Assembly: GCF_002929295.1 (NCBI RefSeq)
Contig: NZ_PJIM01000002.1
Span: 950,191-1,014,190, forward strand
Direction of reading: 5' to 3'
DNA: 64,000 nucleotides
Origin: Arthrobacter sp. SX1312
Lineage (GTDB): Bacteria > Actinomycetota > Actinomycetes > Actinomycetales > Micrococcaceae
A program made the translations under genes and the position numbers. Within the stretch, counting starts at the first letter, position 1. Every line of letters begins with the position of its first letter. Below the pieces are notes generated by a model, which worked only from the letters and a program-made list of their open reading frames with translations, did not search any database and was not told the origin of the DNA. Positions 32,955 through 41,258 of this stretch are shown here, piece after piece.

Positions 32955-35108
32955 ATGAAGAACAGATGGCTGAGGGTGCTGCTGCCCGTCGTGGTGGTCC
33001 TGATCTGGCTGATCGGAGCGGCGGTGGGCGGCCCGACCTTCGGGCGGCTCGAGGAGGTCTCGAGCAACGACCAGGCGTCCTTCCTGCCTGCCGGCGCCGA
33101 GTCGACGGAAGCCGGGGAACTGCAGCAGAGGTTCAGTGACTCGGACGCCGTTCCCGCCGTGATCGTGGCGGAATCGGACACCGCGATCGATCCGCGGGAC
33201 CTCGGCGCCTACGAGGAGCTCGGCGCGACGCTCGGCGGTGTCGACGGCCTCGAATCCCCGGCCGAGGGGGCGCCGGCGGTTGCCGGTCCCATCCCGTCGG
33301 AGGACGGGTTCGCCGTCCAGTACATCGGCTTCGTCTCCTCCGACGCGGAACTCGCGGAGGTGGTCGGCGAGCTGCGCACCATCCTCGACGACGACCTGCC
33401 CGAGGGCGTCACCGGCTACGTGACCGGCCCGGCCGGGTTCACCAACAACCTCGTCGAGGCCTTCGGCGGGATCGACGGCATCCTGCTCGCCGTCGCCCTC
33501 GGCGCGGTGTTCCTCATCCTCCTCGTCGTCTACCGGTCCATCGTGCTGCCGTTCCTCGTCCTGCTGACCTCGGTGTTCGCGCTCGCGACGTCGATCCTGC
33601 TGATCTTCTGGCTCGCGACGCTCGACGTGATCCAGCTCAGCGGCCAGAGCCAGGGCATCCTCTCGATCCTCGTGATCGGCGCCGCCACGGACTACGCGCT
33701 GCTGCTCGTCGCCCGGTTCCGGGAGGCGCTCACGGAGAACGAGACGAAGTGGCAGGCCATGCGCGTGGCCTACCGCGGTTCGATCGAGCCGATCCTCGCC
33801 TCCGGCGCCACCGTGATCCTCGGCCTGCTCTGCCTGCTCTTCTCGGATCTCAACTCGAACCAGAGCCTCGGGCCGATCGCCGCCATCGGCATCGCCTTCT
33901 CGCTCGCCGCGGCGCTCACGCTCCTCCCCGCGTTCCTCCTCCTGTTCGGCAGGGCGGCCTTCTGGCCCCTGCTCCCGCGCTACAACCCCGCGTCGGCCGC
34001 CGTCGTCGCCCCGCACCACGGCAGGCACGCCGCGGCGACCGGCGCCGGGCCGGAGACCGGGCTCGAACGGCTGAAGGGACTCTGGCGGCGCGTGGCCCTG
34101 CTCGTGGGCCGCCGCCCGCGCGTGCTGTGGATCGCGTCGCTGCTCGTCCTGGTGGCGGGCGCCCTCGGGCTGACCCAGCTGCAGGCCAACGGCGTCCCGC
34201 AGTCCGCCCTGATCCTGACGCCGTCCAACGCGGTCGACGGCCAGGAGGCCCTCGCCCGCCACTTCGACGCCGGCTCCGGGAGCCCCGTCTACGTCGTCGC
34301 CCCGGAGGCCGACCAGGAGGCCGCGCTCGACGTCGTCTCGGCGCAGGAGGGCATCTCCGACGCCGCCGTGACCGCTGACCCGAGCGGCGCCGCCGTCGTC
34401 GAGGACGGGCAGGTCCTCATCAGCGGCACGCTCGAGTACCAGGCCGACTCCGAACAGGCGGAGGACGTCGTCCGCGGGCTGCGGACCGCGCTCGACGACG
34501 TCGGCGGAGGAGACGCGCTGGTGGGCGGCGTCACGGCGGTGGCGATCGACACGAACGACACCGCGCTCGCCGACCTCGTCAAGATCATCCCGATCGTCCT
34601 GGCGGTCATCCTCGTGGTGCTGATCATCCTGCTCCGTTCCGTGCTCGCGCCGGTACTCCTCGTGGCCAGCGTTGCGCTCTCCTATGCCACGGCGCTCGGC
34701 GTCTCGGCGGTGGTGTTCAACACCGTCCTCGGGTTCGAGGGGGCCGACGCATCGGTGCCGCTGTTCGGCTTCGTGTTCCTGGTGGCCCTGGGCGTGGACT
34801 ACAACATCTTCCTGATGACCCGGGTCCGGGAGGAGTCGCTCCGGATCGGCACGCGGCCCGGCATCCTGCGGGGGCTCGGCGTGACGGGCGGCGTCATCAC
34901 CTCGGCCGGCGTGGTCCTGGCGGCGACCTTCGCCGCACTGGGCGTGATCCCGATCCTGTTCCTCGCGCAGATCGCGTTCATCGTGGCCTTCGGTGTCCTC
35001 CTCGACACCATCCTGGTGCGCTCGCTGCTCATCCCGGCCCTGGCGTACGACATCGGCCCGAGGATCTGGTGGCCGTCCCGGCTCGGCAGGGTGCCGTCCC
35101 CGCGGTAA
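32955..35108 (+). CDS. MMPL-family (RND superfamily) transporter
   Basis: A 717-residue protein with the two-fold MMPL layout: helix 1 (LLPVVVVLIWLIGAA), an extracytoplasmic domain (about 30-165), five helices, a soluble loop, then helix 7 (VLWIASLLVLVAGALGL), a second external domain and five more helices. Proton-relay-type motifs GAATDYALLLVARFREAL and VALGVDYNIFLMTRVREES carry the conserved Asp-Tyr pairs. The ATG at 32955 has GGAG 7 nt upstream. Under a divergent MarR regulator, its likely job is efflux of toxic compounds or lipids. Confidence 0.9.
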   Translation: MKNRWLRVLLPVVVVLIWLIGAAVGGPTFGRLEEVSSNDQASFLPAGAESTEAGELQQRFSDSDAVPAVIVAESDTAIDPRDLGAYEELGATLGGVDGLESPAEGAPAVAGPIPSEDGFAVQYIGFVSSDAELAEVVGELRTILDDDLPEGVTGYVTGPAGFTNNLVEAFGGIDGILLAVALGAVFLILLVVYRSIVLPFLVLLTSVFALATSILLIFWLATLDVIQLSGQSQGILSILVIGAATDYALLLVARFREALTENETKWQAMRVAYRGSIEPILASGATVILGLLCLLFSDLNSNQSLGPIAAIGIAFSLAAALTLLPAFLLLFGRAAFWPLLPRYNPASAAVVAPHHGRHAAATGAGPETGLERLKGLWRRVALLVGRRPRVLWIASLLVLVAGALGLTQLQANGVPQSALILTPSNAVDGQEALARHFDAGSGSPVYVVAPEADQEAALDVVSAQEGISDAAVTADPSGAAVVEDGQVLISGTLEYQADSEQAEDVVRGLRTALDDVGGGDALVGGVTAVAIDTNDTALADLVKIIPIVLAVILVVLIILLRSVLAPVLLVASVALSYATALGVSAVVFNTVLGFEGADASVPLFGFVFLVALGVDYNIFLMTRVREESLRIGTRPGILRGLGVTGGVITSAGVVLAATFAALGVIPILFLAQIAFIVAFGVLLDTILVRSLLIPALAYDIGPRIWWPSRLGRVPSPR

Positions 35109-35208
35109 CGGGCGGGGCCGACCCGGTCCCGCGGAGAACGGCCCGTCTCCCGGCTCCGGCACAGCCCGGGCCGGGAGGGCTCCTAGGATCAACCCGTATA
35201 ACTGGAGG

Positions 35209-35901
35209 ATGACTCCCCGAACGAGAACCCCCGACAAGCGAGCCCGCCGTCCGGTGCGTCGCTTCGTCGTCGCCCTGGTGGGCATCGACGGCGCGGGCAA
35301 GACGACGGCCGCCTCGGCGCTCGGCGGGCTCCTCGGCACCACGACGCCCACCATGGTCCTCGCCAATCCATCGGGCCGGCGCACCATGACGGCGTGGACC
35401 GCGCGGCTCGGCCTCGACGTTCCGCCACGGTCCCTCGACCTCCTGGAATCCGTGGTCCGGGCGGTCAACGTGCTCACCAACCACCTGCGCGCCCACCGGT
35501 TCGACGGCGTCGTCATCCTGGACCGGCACCTGCACTGCCAGCAGGCGCTGCGCACCACCCGCGGACTGCCGCGGGGCAGGTTCCTCGCTGCGCTGGCCCG
35601 CACGCTGCCGGCCCCGGACGTCGTCGTGTTCCTCGACGTCAGCCCGGAGGAGGCCCTCCGCCGGATCACCGCGCGGGGCGCCGACACCGAACGCGTGGAG
35701 CACCTCCGGGCCTACCGCGACGCCTACCGCGGGCTTCCCGAATTCGCGGGTTTCCGGCGCGTGGATGCCGACGGCGCGCAGCCCCGGGTCGTCGAGGAGC
35801 TCGAGGGGATCGTCGGCGGGGCCGGCCGGGTCGCGGCCTGGTGCGCGACGGCGGACCGTCCTCCGCGTGGGGTGGACGATGCAGCTGCTCCCGCTGGATA
35901 A
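35209..35901 (+). CDS. Thymidylate-kinase-like P-loop kinase
   Basis: A 230-residue protein with Walker A VGIDGAGKTTAASAL, the DR motif VVILDRHLHCQQAL and the lid-like PEEALRRITARGADTERVEH. This is the dTMP kinase superfamily layout, but relaxed motifs (for example no DRY) and a C-terminal extension suggest a paralogue with a different substrate. TATAAC lies about 5 nt before the ATG and GGAGG directly abuts it, so the transcript is probably leaderless. It may share a transcript with the DUF6221 gene 10 nt downstream. Confidence 0.75.
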   Translation: MTPRTRTPDKRARRPVRRFVVALVGIDGAGKTTAASALGGLLGTTTPTMVLANPSGRRTMTAWTARLGLDVPPRSLDLLESVVRAVNVLTNHLRAHRFDGVVILDRHLHCQQALRTTRGLPRGRFLAALARTLPAPDVVVFLDVSPEEALRRITARGADTERVEHLRAYRDAYRGLPEFAGFRRVDADGAQPRVVEELEGIVGGAGRVAAWCATADRPPRGVDDAAAPAG

Positions 35902-35911
35902 GGTTTCAGGT

Positions 35912-36172
35912 ATGAATGAGATCGCCGCCTTCCTCGACGCACGCATCACCGAGGACGAGAAAGCCGCCCGCACGGGCACCCTCCCGGAAGAAGTGTGGGG
36001 TGCGCGGGGCTGGTACGAGCCCGCGCGGGTCCTGTCGGAATGCGAGGCCAAGCGGCGTCTCCTGCGGTTCGCGCTCGCCGACCTCGGTGAGCCCCACGGG
36101 TCGAGCGTGCTGAAGCTGCTCGCCGGTCCCTGGGCCGGCCACGGGGGCTACCGGCCGGAGTGGAAGGCCTGA
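35912..36172 (+). CDS. DUF6221 family protein
   Basis: An 86-residue cytoplasmic protein: MNEIAAFLDARITEDEKAA, then RVLSECEAKRRLLRFALADL and a C-terminal LAGPWAGHGGYRPEWKA. The start, the RVLxECExKRRLL helix and the HxGYRPEW end are the DUF6221 pattern common in Actinobacteria and their phages. The function is unknown. It follows the kinase gene by 10 nt. Confidence 0.85.
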   Translation: MNEIAAFLDARITEDEKAARTGTLPEEVWGARGWYEPARVLSECEAKRRLLRFALADLGEPHGSSVLKLLAGPWAGHGGYRPEWKA

Positions 36173-36340
36173 CCGGAGGACGGCTCAGGCGCCCGCAGCC
36201 CGACGCCGCCCGGCCGGCACCGGGTGACGGGACGGTGAAGCGCAGCGGTCGTACCGGCAAACGTCCTGCTCCAGCGCAAGCTTTGCGCAAGAACTCCGTG
36301 CAGGTGCACGCCGCCCACCTGCCATCGCTAGGCTTGGAGT

Positions 36341-36829
36341 GTGCCCCTACCTTCGACTCCGTCAGGCCCTGACCAGTATCAGGGCCGGTATCCGGTGGAC
36401 GGCGCGGCACCCCTCCCACACGATGCCGCCCCGTCCCTCGACGCGCCGGGCAAGGCGGCGCCCCTCGTGGACCCCTCGGTCCTCGGGGACATGGCGCGCG
36501 ACTTCTCCGACCCCGCCGTCGTCCTCCGGTTCGCGCGTGACTTCTCCGCGACGCTCGAGGGCAAGCTCGAGCGGTTGGAGCTGAGGATCGGGGCCGGCGA
36601 TGCCACGGGCGCCGAGGACGCCGTCCTCAGCGTGACGACGTCGGCCATGATGGTGGGCGCGGTCCGCCTCGACCAGGCTGCGCGGGTGGTCCACCGGATG
36701 ATCGTCGCCCACGACCTCGACGGCGCCCGGCGCGCGAGCGCCCTGCTGCGTGCGTGCGCAGCGGACACGCTCGGGGTACTGCGGGCAGGCTACCCGGACC
36801 ACCCCGGGGCGGCGGCAGCTCTCAGCTAG
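36341..36829 (+). CDS. Hpt (histidine phosphotransfer)-like domain protein
   Basis: A 162-residue protein with a Pro/Ala-rich N-terminal 50 residues and a helical bundle: VVLRFARDFSATLEGKLERL, then DAVLSVTTSAMMVGAVRLDQ and AARVVHRMIVAHDLDGARRA. Helix spacing fits an Hpt domain, but the usual HxLKG phosphohistidine motif is not present at the expected place (SVTTSAMMVGA instead), so phosphotransfer may be lost. The start is a GTG. Its stop codon overlaps the convergent response-regulator stop by 4 nt, which links the two as a possible signalling pair. Confidence 0.6.
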   Translation: MPLPSTPSGPDQYQGRYPVDGAAPLPHDAAPSLDAPGKAAPLVDPSVLGDMARDFSDPAVVLRFARDFSATLEGKLERLELRIGAGDATGAEDAVLSVTTSAMMVGAVRLDQAARVVHRMIVAHDLDGARRASALLRACAADTLGVLRAGYPDHPGAAAALS

Positions 36830-37653
36830 TCCTTGTCCCGGGGCACGACGCGGAACCCCACGCCCCGCACCGTCGTGATGAGGTCCGGGCCGCCGTCCAC
36901 GCGCGCCAGCTTCTGGCGGAGATTCGCGATATGCACCTCGATGGCCCGCTCGTCCGTACGGCTGACGAAGTTGTACCCCCGGTAGTCCCCGCCCCGGGAC
37001 ACCCGGACCAGCTCCTCCTTGGTCCGGACGGCGCCGTTGCCGCGCATCAGCTCGTACAGCAGATTGAATTCGGTCTTCGTGAGCGGCAGTTCCACGCCGG
37101 CACAGCTGGCGATCCGCGCGTCGCCGTCCACCGTGATGCCGCCGTTTCGCAGGACGTTGGCGGACTTCGCCGGGACGGCATCGTCGTCGGACGGGGTGGG
37201 CGCGGGGGCTGCGAGTGCCTCGGTCCGGGCCGGCGGGGAGTGCGTGTTCTGCCCGATGCGGGGGCGGCGGAGCATCGCGTCGATGCGGGCCCGCAGTTCG
37301 CGGGGCCGGAACGGCTTCAGGACGTAGTCGTCGGCTCCGGCCTGGAGTGCGGTGAGGATGTCCATCTCGTCGCTGTGGCCGCTGAGCACGATCACGTAGC
37401 AGTCGGTGGTGTTGCGGATCCGGCGCAGGACCTCGTAACCGTCGATATCGGGGAGCCCGATGTCCAGGGTCACCAGCATCGGGTGCTGCTGGCGGACCAC
37501 GTCGACACCCTCGCGCCCGGTGGTCGCACCACTGACCACGAAGCCGCCCTGTTCCAGGACGGCGCAGACCAGGTTCCGGATGTCGAGATCGTCCTCGATG
37601 ACGACGGCGGCCCGACGATCGCCCGGTGGGGAGCTATTCATCGCGTGCTGCAC
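36826..37653 (-). CDS. OmpR/PhoB-type response regulator
   Basis: A 275-residue two-domain regulator. The receiver domain (about 13-130) has the acidic pair EDD, phospho-acceptor Asp64 in VTLDIGLPDIDGYEVL, the Thr/Ser switch in VIVLSGHSDEMD and Lys113 in VLKPFRPREL. A disordered Pro/Ala linker leads to a winged-helix domain (ELPLTKTEFNLLYELM, then ERAIEVHIANLRQKLARV and ITTVRGVGFRVVP). No histidine kinase gene is adjacent. Starts at GTG 37653 or ATG 37641 are equally possible. A c-di-GMP-I-type riboswitch lies about 100 nt upstream in the leader. Confidence 0.9.
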   Translation of the reverse strand: MQHAMNSSPPGDRRAAVVIEDDLDIRNLVCAVLEQGGFVVSGATTGREGVDVVRQQHPMLVTLDIGLPDIDGYEVLRRIRNTTDCYVIVLSGHSDEMDILTALQAGADDYVLKPFRPRELRARIDAMLRRPRIGQNTHSPPARTEALAAPAPTPSDDDAVPAKSANVLRNGGITVDGDARIASCAGVELPLTKTEFNLLYELMRGNGAVRTKEELVRVSRGGDYRGYNFVSRTDERAIEVHIANLRQKLARVDGGPDLITTVRGVGFRVVPRDKD

Positions 37654-37749
37654 CGGGGCGGTTCCGTGGGGCGGCCGGGGTCTGCCGGCGGGCGGGTCTG
37701 GGAACTGGGGGGACGTGGCGTGTCCGAGGCATACTCCGTGGACCTGTTC

Positions 37750-37838
37750 TCTTCGGCGGCCCGGCTGACCTCAGGGGTCCCGTGGCTTTGCGTCCCCGGC
37801 TCGCACCGGGTTTGCCTTTGTCGACGAGCGGCTGCTCG
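37750..37838 (-). ncRNA. Cyclic-di-GMP-I (GEMM) type riboswitch before the response regulator
   Basis: On the minus strand, in order: AAAGGCAAACC; a hairpin CCGGT-GCGA-GCCGG with a GNRA loop; GGGACGCAAAGCCACGGG; a second hairpin GACC-CCTGA-GGTC; then AGCCGGGCCGCCGA. These are the conserved blocks of the c-di-GMP-I aptamer (GGCAAACC, GACGCAAAGCC, AGC-GGG-CCGA). The usual closing stem P1 is poorly formed in what I can see. TACTAT (37851-37846) is a -10 box starting the RNA near 37838. The aptamer lies about 100 nt before the regulator start; a related cGAMP-binding variant cannot be excluded. Confidence 0.75.
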
Positions 37839-37939
37839 CTCGACGATAGTAGCAACCCCCACCGACGCCGTCATGAACGACGGGGAGCGCCGTCGGTCCG
37901 TGGCGCCACCGCACCCCACGCAGGGGGTCTCCCTCGCCG

Positions 37940-38836
37940 TCAGCTCCTCCGCGCAGGTGGGTGGAGGAGGAGCGCCGCGGACCGCAGTACCGCGTCGCTG
38001 ACGGCAGCCAGGGACGTGGATCCGTGGCGCCACTGCTGCCAGTACAGGGGGACGTCCACGTGGCCTCCCGGGTCGAGCAGGACGAGGCCCTGGGGGTCGG
38101 ACCGCAACTCCAGTTCGGACACGAGGCCCCACCCCATGCCGAAGCGGATCGCGTCCGCGAAGGCCTGCGCCGCGGGCAGGAAGTGACGCGGCGGGTCGAA
38201 GGCACTGCGGATGCGCGAACGGAGGTACTGGTCCTGGAGGTCGTCCTTCCGGTCGAAGAGGACCACGGGGGCGCGGGAGAGCCGTTCCGGCGTCGCCCCG
38301 TCGGCGAACCAGGTGTCCCGGAAGTCCACGGAACAGACGGGCACGTAGCGCATGACGCCGAGCGGCTGCGAGGAACATCCCTGCACGGGAGCGGCCACGG
38401 ACGTGATGGCCGCCGAGGCGGCACCGCTGCGCAGCAGGTCGAGGGAGTAGTCCTCGTCCTCCCGGAGGATCTCGAGCTGCAGGGTGTCTGCGACGCGGGC
38501 GAGGGCCGGCAGTACCCAGGTGTGCAGGGAGTCGCCGTTGGCCACGATCGTGATCCGCCGGCGGGGGCCGTCGCGGGCGGAGTCGAGCTCGGTGGCGAGG
38601 TCCGCCGACAGCAGTTCGAGCTGCCGCGCGAAGCGGACGATCGCCTCTCCCGCTCCGGTGGGGCGGAGGGGGCGTGTGCGGGTGAGGACCGGGCGCCCGA
38701 CGGCGACCTCGAGGGCCCGGATCCGCTGGCTGATCGCTGAGGGCGAGACGGACAGCGTGGAGGCCGCTGCCTCGAAACTGCCCTTCTCGATGATCGCCGC
38801 AAGGGCTTCGGCCTGTCCCGGATCGACTAATCGCAT
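37940..38836 (-). CDS. lysG: LysR-family regulator LysG/ArgP
   Basis: A 298-residue LysR-type protein. The N-terminal helix-turn-helix is ALAAIIEKGSFEAAASTLSV and SPSAISQRIRALEVAVGRPV, characteristic of ArgP/LysG; the rest is the co-inducer domain (ITIVANGDSLHTWVLPALAR and so on). The ATG at 38836 is preferred to a TTG six nt upstream. In Corynebacterium LysG activates divergent lysE when intracellular lysine or arginine rises, and this gene is divergent from lysE here, so the same role is inferred. Confidence 0.92.
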   Translation of the reverse strand: MRLVDPGQAEALAAIIEKGSFEAAASTLSVSPSAISQRIRALEVAVGRPVLTRTRPLRPTGAGEAIVRFARQLELLSADLATELDSARDGPRRRITIVANGDSLHTWVLPALARVADTLQLEILREDEDYSLDLLRSGAASAAITSVAAPVQGCSSQPLGVMRYVPVCSVDFRDTWFADGATPERLSRAPVVLFDRKDDLQDQYLRSRIRSAFDPPRHFLPAAQAFADAIRFGMGWGLVSELELRSDPQGLVLLDPGGHVDVPLYWQQWRHGSTSLAAVSDAVLRSAALLLHPPARRS

Positions 38837-38860
38837 AAGCAACTCTTATCTCGGTGAAGA

Positions 38861-38897
38861 AGCATTAGTTTGTCTAAGCATAAGTGCCGGCCCTAGG
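38861..38897. promoter_or_regulatory. lysG-lysE intergenic operator and lysE promoter
   Basis: TTAGTTTGTCTAA (38865-38877) is an inverted repeat (TTAG/CTAA) of the T-N11-A type bound by LysR proteins, midway between the divergent genes. TAGGTT (38892-38897) lies eight nt before the lysE GTG and fits a -10 box for a leaderless transcript. Confidence 0.5.
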
Positions 38898-38905
38898 TTG
38901 GTTCC

Positions 38906-39511
38906 GTGATCTCCACCGCCGCCACCGGCCTCGCCGCCGGACTGACCCTGATCGTCGCCATCGGCTCGCAGAACGCTTTCGTGCTGCGCCAGGGCCTGCG
39001 GCGGTCCCATGTCGCGCTGGTCGTGGTGGTGTGCGCCGTCTCGGACCTCGTGCTCATCGTGCTCGGCGTCGGCGGGTTGGGAGCGGCGATCGAGCAGGCC
39101 CCCGTGCTCGTGGAGGTGGTGCGCTGGGCCGGGGCGGCTTTCCTCACGGGATACGCCGTCCTCGCGGGGCGGCGCGCGCTCCAGGGGGAGCGGCTCGACG
39201 TCGACGGAGGGCCCGCGACGACGTCCTGGCGTGCCGCGCTCGGAACCTGCCTCGCCCTCACCTGGCTCAATCCGCACGTCTATCTCGACACCGTGCTGCT
39301 GCTGGGATCACTCGCGAACACGCACGGCACGCCGGGCCGGTGGTGGTTCGGCGCGGGCGCCGCCCTCGGCAGCATCCTGTGGTTCTCGGCGCTCGGCGTG
39401 GGGGCGCGCTTCCTCGCCCCCGTTTTCGCCCGCCCCTGGGCCTGGCGCATCCTTGATGCACTGATCGCCGCGGTCATGCTCCTGCTGGCCGTGCTCCTCG
39501 TCCTGCGGTAG
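38906..39511 (+). CDS. lysE: Basic amino-acid (L-lysine/L-arginine) exporter LysE
   Basis: A 201-residue protein with about six hydrophobic helices. LTLIVAIGSQNAFVLRQGLR is the diagnostic LysE N-terminus (GAQNAFVLRQG in the family), and ALTWLNPHVYLDTVLLLGSL the central conserved block. It exports excess lysine and arginine across the cell membrane. Start GTG at 38906. It is divergently paired with lysG. After its stop, a small convergent gene begins on the other strand. Confidence 0.93.
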   Translation: MISTAATGLAAGLTLIVAIGSQNAFVLRQGLRRSHVALVVVVCAVSDLVLIVLGVGGLGAAIEQAPVLVEVVRWAGAAFLTGYAVLAGRRALQGERLDVDGGPATTSWRAALGTCLALTWLNPHVYLDTVLLLGSLANTHGTPGRWWFGAGAALGSILWFSALGVGARFLAPVFARPWAWRILDALIAAVMLLLAVLLVLR

Positions 39512-39542
39512 CGCGCGTCGGTGGTCGCGGCGCTACCCGCGG

Positions 39543-39764
39543 CTATTCCTCGTTGGCGCGCTCCTCGATCCAGTCCGTCGCCGCGTCCGAGAGCAGGATG
39601 CCGTCGGGGCCGCGTTCGCCCATCCACCACGACTCGGAGGCCACCAGGCCGCCGGCCCTGCTGATCTCGGCGACCACCTCGGGCGTGAGCGCCTCACCGT
39701 TGTGGGCGATCAGCCACTCCCTGGTCTGCGGCGTGACGCTGTTCCACCATTGTTCGAGATCCAT
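39543..39764 (-). CDS. Small conserved-looking hypothetical protein
   Basis: A 73-residue soluble protein: MDLEQWWNSVTPQTREWLIA, then HNGEALTPEVVAEISRAGGL and ILLSDAATDWIEERANEE. The ATG at 39764 is chosen because CATACT lies seven nt upstream (leaderless pattern) and the sequence from there is well-balanced; earlier in-frame starts would add a Pro/Gly-rich leader. It resembles small actinobacterial hypothetical proteins with tryptophan-rich starts; the function is unknown. Confidence 0.7.
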   Translation of the reverse strand: MDLEQWWNSVTPQTREWLIAHNGEALTPEVVAEISRAGGLVASESWWMGERGPDGILLSDAATDWIEERANEE

Positions 39765-39838
39765 GGGCGACAGTATGGCACCCCCGCGGATCACCCCCGG
39801 AGGGTGATCGCCGGGACGACAACCGGCCACGTCTTCCT

Positions 39839-39864
39839 ACACTGTGCGTCGCACACCATAGTGT
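39839..39864. promoter_or_regulatory. Nested palindrome and leaderless promoter of padR
   Basis: ACACT (39839-39843) and AGTGT (39860-39864) flank an inner GTGC-GTC-GCAC (39844-39854). CATAGT (39857-39862) lies six nt before the padR ATG and fits a -10 box, so the symmetric sequence overlaps the promoter and is a good candidate for PadR autoregulation. Confidence 0.5.
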
Positions 39865-39868
39865 TGAC

Positions 39869-40213
39869 ATGGAAATCGACGAGGGCCTGGTCGCCGGACA
39901 TCTGCAGGAACTGCGGCGCGGGACGGTCGTCCTGGCGTGCCTCACCCGGCTGCGCACGCCCGACTACGGGTATGCGCTCCTGGGCTCGCTCGACGACCTG
40001 GACCTCCAGGTCGACGCGAACACGCTCTATCCACTCCTTCGGCGCCTCGAGAAGCAGGGCCTGCTGACCAGCGAGTGGGACACCGCCGAATCCCGTCCGC
40101 GCAAGTTCTACCGGACGAGCCCGGCCGGCGACGACCTCGCCGCCACCCTCACCGCCGACTGGGATCGGCTGACCGCCTCGCTGCACCGCCTCGCCGAAGG
40201 GGAACTGCCATGA
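39869..40213 (+). CDS. PadR-family transcriptional regulator
   Basis: A 114-residue winged-helix protein: LRRGTVVLACLTRLRTPDYG, then YALLGSLDDLDLQVDANTLY and PLLRRLEKQGLLTSEWDTAE, ending with RPRKFYRTSPAGDDLAATLT. The NTLYPLLRRLEKQGLL recognition helix and wing are typical of the family. Its stop overlaps the start of the downstream membrane-protein gene (ATGA). PadR genes coupled to HAAS-domain membrane proteins commonly control them in response to membrane or antibiotic stress. Confidence 0.92.
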   Translation: MEIDEGLVAGHLQELRRGTVVLACLTRLRTPDYGYALLGSLDDLDLQVDANTLYPLLRRLEKQGLLTSEWDTAESRPRKFYRTSPAGDDLAATLTADWDRLTASLHRLAEGELP

Positions 40214-41197
40214 CCACGCTGACCGATCGCTATGTATGGGCAGCCGTCCGCACCGTGCCCGACTCCCAGCGCGCCGAGATCGAACCCGAGATCCGGGAGA
40301 TGATCGGCGACGCCGTCGACGCGCACCGCACCGCCGGGGAGGAGCCCGGCACCGCCGAACGCTCGGCCCTCACGGAGCTGGGCGACCCGGAACGCCTCGC
40401 GGCCGACTACGTGCAACGCCCGCTCCTGCTGATCGGGCCCCGGTACTACCTCGACTGGATGCGGCTCCTGAAGACCCTCCTGTCCATCGTGGTCCCGATC
40501 GCCACCCCGGTGGTCTTCCTCGTGCAGTTCCTGAGCCAGGGGATCTCGGTGCGGCCATCGGCAGTGCGGTGGCGACCGCGTTGAGCGTCACGGTGCACGT
40601 CAGCTTCTGGACCACGCTGGTGTTCGCCGTCCTCGAGCGTGCGAGCGTCACCGACACCGGGGTGGAGTGGTCGCCCGACCGCCTCCCGGCACTGCCCGAC
40701 CACTCCCGGCGCAGCCGGCTGCCGGAGTTCATCGCATCCCTCGTCTTCCTCGCCGCCCTGGCGGTGGCCGTCCTCTGGCAGCAGGTGTCCTCCGTCGTCA
40801 GGGCCGCGGACGGAAGCGCTGTCCCGCTGCTCGATCCCGCGCTGTGGTCCTTCTGGCTCCCGTGGTTCCTCGGGCTGATCGCCGCCGAGGCCGTCTTCGC
40901 GGCCTGGCTGTACCTGCGGGACTGGTCCTGGGCGGCCGCCGTCGTGAATCTCGTCCTCGCCCTCGCCTTCGCGGTGCCCGCGGTCCTCCTGTGGTCCGGG
41001 GGCGGCTGCTCAATCCCGACTTCGTCGACGCCGTCGGGTGGGATCCGGCCGCCGCGACCGGCGGCGGCTGGACCATCGCCTCCATCATCACCGGGGTGGT
41101 GGTCCTGTTCGTCGCCTGGGATGTGGTGGACGGGTTTCTGAAGGCGCGACGCGCCTCGCACGTCACGCCGCAACGCGCCGTCCTCACGCATCACTGA
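40210..41197 (+). pseudogene. HAAS-type membrane protein with two frameshifts at G runs
   Basis: The gene begins at the ATG overlapping padR with a HAAS-like N-terminal domain (VPDSQRAEIEPEIREMIGDA, then SALTELGDPERLAADYVQRP). After VFLVQFLSQG the frame is lost at the GGGG run near 40541; one more G would restore DLGAAIGSAVATALSVTVHV. The second frame runs through several helices to VLLWSG, then is lost at the GGGGG run near 40999; two fewer G would restore RLLNPDFVDAVGWDP. The third frame ends at 41197. The rebuilt protein would be about 328 residues with six or so helices. Either a genuine pseudogene or homopolymer sequencing errors explain this. Confidence 0.8.
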
Positions 41198-41258
41198 TCC
41201 TCCACCCGCTTCTCCACCCGCGGTCGGGATCCACAGGGAACGCGCGTACGGTGGCGTG

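Noticed and set aside
32880-35687. 935-codon minus-strand frame opposite the MMPL gene
   Set aside because: Shadow of the MMPL and kinase genes; low-complexity Asp/Glu/Arg/Gln composition typical of antisense frames in GC-rich DNA.
36274-36288. GCGCAAGCTTTGCGC palindrome before the Hpt-like gene
   Set aside because: It is a perfect 15-bp symmetric site but more than 50 bp from the start with no clear promoter nearby; too little to call an operator.
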